Origin: Streptomyces antioxidans
Lineage (GTDB): Bacteria; Actinomycetota; Actinomycetes; Streptomycetales; Streptomycetaceae
Assembly: GCF_000968685.2 (NCBI RefSeq)
Contig: NZ_LAKD02000132.1
Span: forward strand, 1-38,779
Length of the DNA: 38,779 nt
Reading direction: 5' to 3'
The position numbers and the translations under genes are program-made. Under the pieces are notes generated by a model, which saw only the letters and a list, made by a program, of their open reading frames with translations, ran no database searches and was not told the DNA's origin. Each line of letters starts with the position of its first letter. Position 1 is the first letter of the stretch. Shown here in pieces: positions 34,104 through 38,779 of this stretch.

Positions 34104-36019
34104 CAGTACGTCAGCCCGTGTCCGATCGGATACCGCACCCGGGACGGGTCGTCCGCGTGCCGGACCGCGACCGGCAGTGTGCCGCGCGGGGCGGTCCGGC
34201 CCGCGATGACGCGGGCGGCGGCGCGCAGTTCCACGTCCGTCCAGCAGTAGGCGGCCAGCGAGGCGCCGGGGGCCGTACCGCGGCCGGTCAGGCGCGCGAT
34301 GTCGTACGGATCGCGCAGGGCCAGGTGCACCACCGGTACGCCGGTGGCCACCAGCCGTGCCACCAGGGTGCGCTGCGCGGAGCCGGAGACGATGTCGTAC
34401 GTCGTCACGACCACCGCGTCCCGCCCGCGCGCCGCCGCGACCGCCGCCTCGACGCGCTCCGGGGAGGGGCCGGGGGAGCCGCCGGTGCCGGTGGTGAGCG
34501 CCTGGGCGCGGAAGCCGAGGCCGGACAGGGCACGGGCCAGGACGGACGTCGGCGGCCCGCCGGTGCCGGACGGCGCCGCGGCGTCCACGCCCACCACCAG
34601 CAGATCGCGGTGGCGGCGCGGTGACAGCGGGAGCAGTCCGCCGTGGTTGGTGATCAGGGTGGTGGTGCGGTCGGCGATGCGATCGGCGGTGGCGCGGTGC
34701 TCGCGGGTGCCCACCGTGCGGTTGACCGCGCGGTCGCTGGTGTACGGATCGTCCAACAGGCCGCGCCGCGCCTTGAGTTCGAGGATCCGCCGCAGCGAGC
34801 GGTCGAGCCGGTCCTCGCTGATCTCGCCCGTCCGGACGGCCTTGCGCACCCCCTCGATGGCGAGGGACAGGCTCGGCGGGCTGAGCAGCTGGTCCACGCC
34901 CGCCTTGAGCGCGAGCACCGGCACCCGGTCGTCGCCGTACTTCTTCCGCACCCCCGCCATGCCGAGCGAGTCGGTGACCACCACGCCGTCGTAGCCCAGC
35001 TCCTCGCGGAGCACACCGGTGACGATGGGGCGGGAGAGCGTGGCCGGGTCATCGGCCGGGTCGAGCGCGGGGAACAGCAGGTGCGCCGTCATGATCGAGT
35101 CGATTCCGGCAGCGATCGCGGCCCGGAACGGCGGTGCGTCCAGCCGCTCCCACTCCTTCCGGGAGTGGGTGATCCGCGGCAGCCCGACATGGCTGTCCAC
35201 GCTGGTGTCGCCGTGGCCGGGGAAGTGCTTGGCGGTGGCCGCGACCCCGGCGCCCTGATAGCCCTCCACCTGGGCCGCCACCAGCCGGGCCACGGCCTTT
35301 GGGTCGGCGCCGAAGGAGCGCACGCCGATCACCGGATTGGCGGGGTCGACGTTGACGTCCGCGATCGGGGCGTAGTCCTGCCGGATGCCGAGCGCGGCCA
35401 GCTCCGCGCCCGCGGTGCGCGCGGCCGTACGAGCGTCGGCCGCGCTGCCGCCCGCGCCGAGCGCCATGGCGCCCGGGAACAGTGTGGCGGGCGCGCCGAC
35501 CCGGGCGACGGTGCCGTACTCCTGGTCGGTGGAGAGCAGGACGGGGACGGGCACGGAGCTGGCGAGCGCGGCCCTCTGAATGCCGTTGGAGAGCGCGGCC
35601 ACCTGGTGGGGATCGCGGATGTTGTGTGCCCATCCGACGTACATCACCCCGCCCACGTGATACTTCGCGATGAGCTCGGCCGCGTTGTCGACGCCGATCT
35701 CCTTACGGTTGGCGGCGATGTCGGCCGGGTCGGGGCGGGTGGCCGAATGGCCGTACACCCTCGTCACGAAGAGCTGGCCGATCTTCTGGTCCAGCGTCAT
35801 CCGCCCGATGAGCCCGTCGATCCGCCTGCGGTCGCGCTCATGGTCCCGGCCGGGCTCCGTGGTGGGCCGGGAGGGGGCCGCGGAAGGGCCGCCGGAACCG
35901 GCGGTGGTGGTGCGGTCCGCGGGCGCGGGGGAGCCGTTCTCCGGTCCGCCGCAGCCACCGGCCGCGGCGGCGGCCAGGGTGGCGGTGAGCAGGGCGCGGC
36001 GAGATGTCTTCGTGTGCAT
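34103..36019 (-). CDS. Tat-exported GH3 beta-N-acetylhexosaminidase-like lipoprotein
   Basis: A 638-residue glycoside hydrolase family 3 enzyme, probably cleaving GlcNAc from muropeptides or chitin fragments. The N terminus carries a twin-arginine signal (TSRRALLTATLAAAAAG) followed by Gly-Gly-Cys, a weak lipobox near Cys26. The catalytic domain has the NagZ-type motif KHFPGHGDTSVDSH, whose His-Asp dyad acts as acid/base, and the nucleophile Asp in VVVTDSLGM. A C-terminal alpha/beta sandwich domain (residues about 460-638) follows, longer than the single-domain NagZ enzymes. The ATG at 36019 is preceded by GGAAGGAG. It adds to the amino-sugar theme set by glmS and the GH20 enzyme. Confidence 0.9.
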   Translation of the reverse strand: MHTKTSRRALLTATLAAAAAGGCGGPENGSPAPADRTTTAGSGGPSAAPSRPTTEPGRDHERDRRRIDGLIGRMTLDQKIGQLFVTRVYGHSATRPDPADIAANRKEIGVDNAAELIAKYHVGGVMYVGWAHNIRDPHQVAALSNGIQRAALASSVPVPVLLSTDQEYGTVARVGAPATLFPGAMALGAGGSAADARTAARTAGAELAALGIRQDYAPIADVNVDPANPVIGVRSFGADPKAVARLVAAQVEGYQGAGVAATAKHFPGHGDTSVDSHVGLPRITHSRKEWERLDAPPFRAAIAAGIDSIMTAHLLFPALDPADDPATLSRPIVTGVLREELGYDGVVVTDSLGMAGVRKKYGDDRVPVLALKAGVDQLLSPPSLSLAIEGVRKAVRTGEISEDRLDRSLRRILELKARRGLLDDPYTSDRAVNRTVGTREHRATADRIADRTTTLITNHGGLLPLSPRRHRDLLVVGVDAAAPSGTGGPPTSVLARALSGLGFRAQALTTGTGGSPGPSPERVEAAVAAARGRDAVVVTTYDIVSGSAQRTLVARLVATGVPVVHLALRDPYDIARLTGRGTAPGASLAAYCWTDVELRAAARVIAGRTAPRGTLPVAVRHADDPSRVRYPIGHGLTY

Positions 36020-36216
36020 CCGCACTCCTTCCTGTGACGTTCGGAGGGGGCGGCGATAGGTGTCGCGGGACACGCTGGGACACACACCGCGGCCGGGTCA
36101 AGAAAGTTGGCCTTTCCGACGGCCCCGGGAAGCGTAAGGGAAAGGACCGGTTAAAGACCGTGATCTGGTGGCTGCACAAGACCGGCACTAAACTCCCGGC
36201 CGGGTGTGCGCGGTAT

Positions 36217-36246
36217 TTGTATGAGGCAACCGCTCTCGCTTATGTT
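36217..36246 (+). promoter_or_regulatory. leaderless promoter of the macrolide glycosyltransferase gene
   Basis: TTGTAT (36217-36222) and TATGTT (36241-36246) are 18 bases apart. The -10 ends seven bases before the ATG at 36254, and no ribosome binding site is present, so the transcript probably starts at the start codon. The preceding 36020-36216 holds an inverted repeat CCTTTCC (36111-36117)/GGAAAGG (36139-36145) and the GH3 promoter, but no gene. Confidence 0.6.
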
Positions 36247-36253
36247 CCGTTTT

Positions 36254-37474
36254 ATGACCCCACCGACGGATGCCAAGCCCCCCACGCACATCGCCATGTT
36301 CGGCATCGCGGCACACGGGCACGTCAACCCGAGCCTGGCGGTGATCCGCGAACTGGTGGCCCGCGGCCACCGGGTCACCTATGCCATTCCCGAGTCGTTC
36401 GCCGGGAAGGTGGCCGAAACCGGCGCCGAGCCGAAGACCTACACCTCGATCCTCCACGGTGAGAATGTGCCGGGCGCCCGGGGCTCCGAACTGATCGACT
36501 ACATCGAGCCGTTCCTCACCGAGGCGGAGCAGGCGCTTCCGCAGCATCTCGCGGCCTATGAGGGCGATGAGCCGGATCTGGTGATGTACGACGTCACGGC
36601 CTACCCGGCGCATGTGCTCGCCCATCGGTGGGGCGTGACCGCCATCGAGCTCGCGCCCAGCTTCGTGCCCTGGGACGGCTACCGCGAAGAGGTCTTCGAG
36701 CCGATGTACGCCCAGCTGCGGCGGTCGGAGCGCGGCCGGGCCTACTACGCGCGCTACCGCGCCTGGCTCGAGGACAACGGCCTGGCCGACACCGATCCCG
36801 ATACGCTCATCGGGCGTCCCGGCCGGTGTGTCGCCCTCATCCCCGCGCTGCTCCAGCCCCACGCCGACCGCGTCGACACCTCCGTCTACAGCTTCGTCGG
36901 CGGCTGCCAGAACGCCCGCCACGACATCGCGGAGTGGCGCCGCCCGGAGCGGGCCGCCGGAACCGACCGGATCCTGCTGGTCTCGCTCGGCTCCACCTGG
37001 ACCCGGGAACCGGGCTTCTACCGCGCGTGCGTCGCGGCGTTCGGCGATCTGCCGGGCTGGTACGTGGTGCTCCAGATCGGTGAGTTCGTCGACCTAGCGG
37101 ACCTCGGAGAGATCCCCGCCAATGTCGAAGTGCACAGGTGGATACCGCAGTTGAGCGTGTTGCGCGAGGCCGACGCCTTCGTCACCCACGCGGGTGCGGG
37201 CGGCGCCCAGGAGGGGCTGGCCTGCGGGGTGCCGATGGTCGCCGTACCGCAGGCCGTCGACCAGTTCCGCAACGCGGACACGCTCGAAGGGCTCGGGGTC
37301 GGCCGCCACCTGGCCAAGGAGGAGGCCACGGCCCCGGCGCTGCGCAAGGCGGTGCTCGACCTGGTGGACGACACCGGGGTGGCCGCCCGCTGCGCCGCCC
37401 TCAAGACGCGGATGGCCAGGGAGGGCGGCCCGGACCGGGCGGCGGACCTGATCGAGGCGGAGCTACCAGTCTGA
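36254..37474 (+). CDS. mgt: macrolide-type glycosyltransferase (OleD/Mgt family, GT1)
   Basis: A 406-residue GT-B enzyme that transfers glucose from UDP-glucose to a macrolide 2'-OH and so inactivates the drug. It is strikingly close to OleD/MgtA of Streptomyces as I remember them: THIAMFGIAAHGHVNPSL (acceptor-domain start with the catalytic His), RELVARGHRVTYAIP, LIPALLQPHADRVD, LVSLGS, and the nucleotide-sugar motif THAGAGGAQEGLACGVPM with PQAVDQ, ending DRAADLIEAELPV. The ATG at 36254 matches the family N terminus and the leaderless promoter. No macrolide synthase is nearby, so it is an orphan detoxification gene rather than part of a cluster. Confidence 0.93.
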   Translation: MTPPTDAKPPTHIAMFGIAAHGHVNPSLAVIRELVARGHRVTYAIPESFAGKVAETGAEPKTYTSILHGENVPGARGSELIDYIEPFLTEAEQALPQHLAAYEGDEPDLVMYDVTAYPAHVLAHRWGVTAIELAPSFVPWDGYREEVFEPMYAQLRRSERGRAYYARYRAWLEDNGLADTDPDTLIGRPGRCVALIPALLQPHADRVDTSVYSFVGGCQNARHDIAEWRRPERAAGTDRILLVSLGSTWTREPGFYRACVAAFGDLPGWYVVLQIGEFVDLADLGEIPANVEVHRWIPQLSVLREADAFVTHAGAGGAQEGLACGVPMVAVPQAVDQFRNADTLEGLGVGRHLAKEEATAPALRKAVLDLVDDTGVAARCAALKTRMAREGGPDRAADLIEAELPV

Positions 37475-37476
37475 GG

Positions 37477-37489
37477 GGGGCTGCGCCCC
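37477..37489 (+). terminator. short hairpin after the glycosyltransferase
   Basis: GGGGC-TGC-GCCCC begins three bases after the stop codon. A second stem GCCCC/GGGGC (37551-37566) faces the convergent next gene. Both are small but well placed. Confidence 0.5.
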
Positions 37490-37566
37490 GTGCAGATCCG
37501 TTGGGCCGAACGATGACGACGGGCTGAGCGATGGCGACGGGGCGAGGCGGGCCCCGAGCGGGGGGC

Positions 37567-38364
37567 TCAGGCCGCGTCGGCGAGCAGCCGTAGCAGATGC
37601 TCCCGGCCCGGTGCCAGCAGCTCAGGGAACGCCCGCGCCTGCGGATACCACCGCTTCTCGTACTCCCAGCACAGCCAGCCGTCCCAGCCCTCGCGGCTCA
37701 GCAGCTCCACGCACTCGGTCAGCGGCAGCACCCCCTCGCCCAGCGGCAGCGGGGTGGTGTCCTCGGCCGAGGCGATGTCCTTGACCTGGACGTAGCCCAG
37801 ATGAGGGAAGAGCGCCGGATAGCTGGTGGCCGGGTCCTCGCCGCCCAGCCAGGTGTGCATCACATCCCAGATCGCTCCCACGCTGCCATGGCCCACGAGC
37901 CCGAGGACCCGGGCCGCGTCCGCACCCGTCCGGTGCGAGTCATGGGTCTCGAGCAGCAGCCGTACGCCGAGGTCGGCGGCGCGGGGCGCGGCCGCCGCGA
38001 GCCGCCGGGCGGCCGTGGCGTCGGCCTCCTCCGGGCTCTGGTCCCCGCCGCCGGGGAAGACCCGGACATTGCGGGCGCCCAGGTCATGGGCGAGCTCCAG
38101 CAGCTCCCCGAGCCCGGTCAGCACCGGCTCGTCCGGCCCGGCCTGGGCGGCGCGCACATATCCGGCGACGGTGAGGATCTCGACCCCGGCGTCCCGGAAC
38201 TCCGCCGCCACCCCGGCCCGTTCGTCCGCCCCGATCCCCGGGTGCACCGGCTCCTCGGGGTGGGCGCGCAGCTCGACGCCGTGATACCCGGCCCCGGCGG
38301 CGAGCCGGGCCACGTCGGACACGGGCATGCCGGGGATGCCGAGGGTGGAGAAGGCGAGCTTCAT
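37567..38364 (-). CDS. sugar phosphate isomerase/epimerase (xylose isomerase-like TIM barrel)
   Basis: A 265-residue AP-endonuclease-2 superfamily protein, probably metal-dependent isomerising or dehydrating activity on a sugar or inositol derivative. Typical segments are KLAFSTLGIPGMPVSDVARL, GYHGVELRAHPEE, RLLLETHDSHRTGADAARVL (metal-binding Glu), IWDVMHTWLGGEDP, YVQVKDIASAED and WLCWEYEKRW, with His, Asp and Glu at the expected metal positions. The exact substrate cannot be read. The ATG at 38364 is preceded by AAGGGAG six bases upstream. It may be co-regulated with the partial gene at the right edge, which points the same way. Confidence 0.88.
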   Translation of the reverse strand: MKLAFSTLGIPGMPVSDVARLAAGAGYHGVELRAHPEEPVHPGIGADERAGVAAEFRDAGVEILTVAGYVRAAQAGPDEPVLTGLGELLELAHDLGARNVRVFPGGGDQSPEEADATAARRLAAAAPRAADLGVRLLLETHDSHRTGADAARVLGLVGHGSVGAIWDVMHTWLGGEDPATSYPALFPHLGYVQVKDIASAEDTTPLPLGEGVLPLTECVELLSREGWDGWLCWEYEKRWYPQARAFPELLAPGREHLLRLLADAA

Positions 38365-38423
38365 GCGGGCTCCCTTGGTGGGGTTCGTGCGGGACGTGGG
38401 GATCTTCTTGCCCCTCATGCGGG

Positions 38424-38452
38424 ACGCTAAGCAGGGGCATGGGCCGAATCAA
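38424..38452 (-). promoter_or_regulatory. promoter of the isomerase gene
   Basis: On the minus strand TTGATT (38447-38452) and TAGCGT (38424-38429) are exactly 17 bases apart. An inverted repeat TGCCCCT (38409-38415)/AGGGGCA (38433-38439) brackets the -10, a plausible repressor site. Confidence 0.55.
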
Positions 38453-38485
38453 TCCTGCGGATCACGCCTGCTGCGTGTCATACCG

Positions 38486-38597
38486 CGTGGCCCAGTCGCC
38501 GAGCACCCTACGCCGTGGCCCAGTCGCCCTGCGCCGTGGCCCAGCCGCCCGCGCCGTGGTCCGGCCGCCGTGCGCCCTGCGCCGTGGTCCGGCCGTC
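38486..38597. repeat. five degenerate 15-bp repeats with 5-13-base spacers
   Basis: CGTGGCCCAGTCGCC and close variants start at 38486, 38514, 38535, 38555 and 38583, spaced 28, 21, 20 and 28 bases. The rest of 38365-38700 shows no credible gene; the open frames through the repeats are Pro/Ala/Arg-rich. It may be expanded intergenic sequence or a decayed gene. Confidence 0.65.
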
Positions 38598-38700
38598 GTA
38601 CGTCGTGGCCTCCCGGGGCCCGCGAGCTCCCAGTACGCCCGTAGGGGCGGGCAGGCCCTGGTCGTTCAGCCCCCGGGCGGCGTCCGGGGGACGCCTCGCC

Positions 38701-38779
38701 TCAGGCAGCTGCCAGGCGCCACAGTGAGGTCACCTCTGCCGCGCGGGCCGAGTGGAGGGGGGTGGTGGGGTCGAAGGCG
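38701..38779 (-). CDS. C-terminal end of a gene running off the right edge
   Basis: The minus strand reads 25 codons (AFDPTTPLHSARAAEV, TSLWRLAAA) to a TGA at 38701-38703. About 84% of third positions are G or C, as in the other genes, and the composition is protein-like. Sugar-isomerase genes of this type often neighbour a Gfo/Idh/MocA oxidoreductase, but the fragment is too short to identify. Confidence 0.5.
   Translation of the reverse strand, partial: AFDPTTPLHSARAAEVTSLWRLAAA

Noticed and set aside
34643..36037. 464-codon plus-strand frame opposite the GH3 gene
   Set aside because: Shadow frame with low-complexity Gly/Arg/Val/His composition.
36160..36190. DasR-like site before the GH3 gene (CTGGTGGCTGCACAAG)
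   Set aside because: The half-sites are poorly matched and not symmetric; below what I would accept without a matrix score.
34103..37474. Start of a macrolide biosynthetic cluster
   Set aside because: Apart from the glycosyltransferase there is no polyketide synthase, sugar-biosynthesis or P450 gene in the window.

Overview
The window is chromosomal DNA from a high-GC actinomycete, almost certainly Streptomyces. Codon third positions are nearly all G or C, and several promoters appear to be leaderless. From memory, the gene order from the glucosamine-6-phosphate synthase through the hexosaminidase, branched-chain acyl-CoA dehydrogenase, HMG-CoA lyase, acyl-CoA carboxylase pair, TetR regulator, second acyl-CoA dehydrogenase and thioesterase matches the conserved Streptomyces core around S. 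coelicolor SCO2789 down to SCO2773. No tRNA, rRNA, CRISPR array, transposase, integrase or prophage gene was seen.

Left part (1-6.6 kb): a GC-rich stretch without a supported gene, a universal stress protein, then a block centred on amino-sugar metabolism. This block holds glmS (with a 10-bp-period repeat array in its leader), a small conserved protein, a DUF4429/SHOCT protein, and a secreted GH20 beta-N-acetylhexosaminidase behind a DasR-like operator. Middle-left (6.6-16.1 kb): a four-gene, tightly packed leucine-catabolism operon on the minus strand (carboxylase beta, biotin-carboxylase alpha, HMG-CoA lyase, acyl-CoA dehydrogenase). It is divergent from a TetR gene, with a long inverted-repeat operator between them, followed by an LCAD-like acyl-CoA dehydrogenase and a TesB thioesterase. 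The desferrioxamine genes that I recall sitting between hexosaminidase and acyl-CoA dehydrogenase in S. coelicolor are absent; only a strong terminator is there.

Middle (16.1-24.3 kb): a conserved protein often labelled phosphatase, a DEAD-box helicase and a cold-shock protein with a structured leader, an SRPBCC protein, and a compact four-gene plus-strand operon. The operon encodes a secreted DUF1023 hydrolase, a membrane acyltransferase, a histidine kinase and a NarL-type response regulator. It is preceded by five 19-bp tandem repeats and a hairpin that covers its ribosome binding site. A truncated glycosidase remnant follows it.

Right part (24.3-38.8 kb): an AraC regulator, a methionine aminopeptidase divergent from a small XRE regulator over a palindromic operator, and a very large fused heterodimer-type ABC exporter (one canonical and one degenerate ATP site, with a linker of about 260 residues). 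Next come a small unknown protein, a secreted S37 tripeptidyl aminopeptidase, a Tat-type GH3 hexosaminidase lipoprotein, an OleD-like macrolide glycosyltransferase, a sugar-phosphate isomerase-like TIM-barrel protein, and the last codons of a gene that runs off the edge.

A recurrent oddity is short-period tandem repetition. It occurs in leaders (10-bp arrays before glmS and accD1, 19-bp array before the hydrolase) and as low-complexity expansions in protein tails or linkers (carboxylase alpha, TetR, acyltransferase, ABC exporter). I found no clearly new multi-gene defence or biosynthetic system. The best candidates for undescribed biology are the hydrolase-acyltransferase-two-component operon with its repeat/hairpin leader, the map/XRE pair, and the leader repeat arrays.
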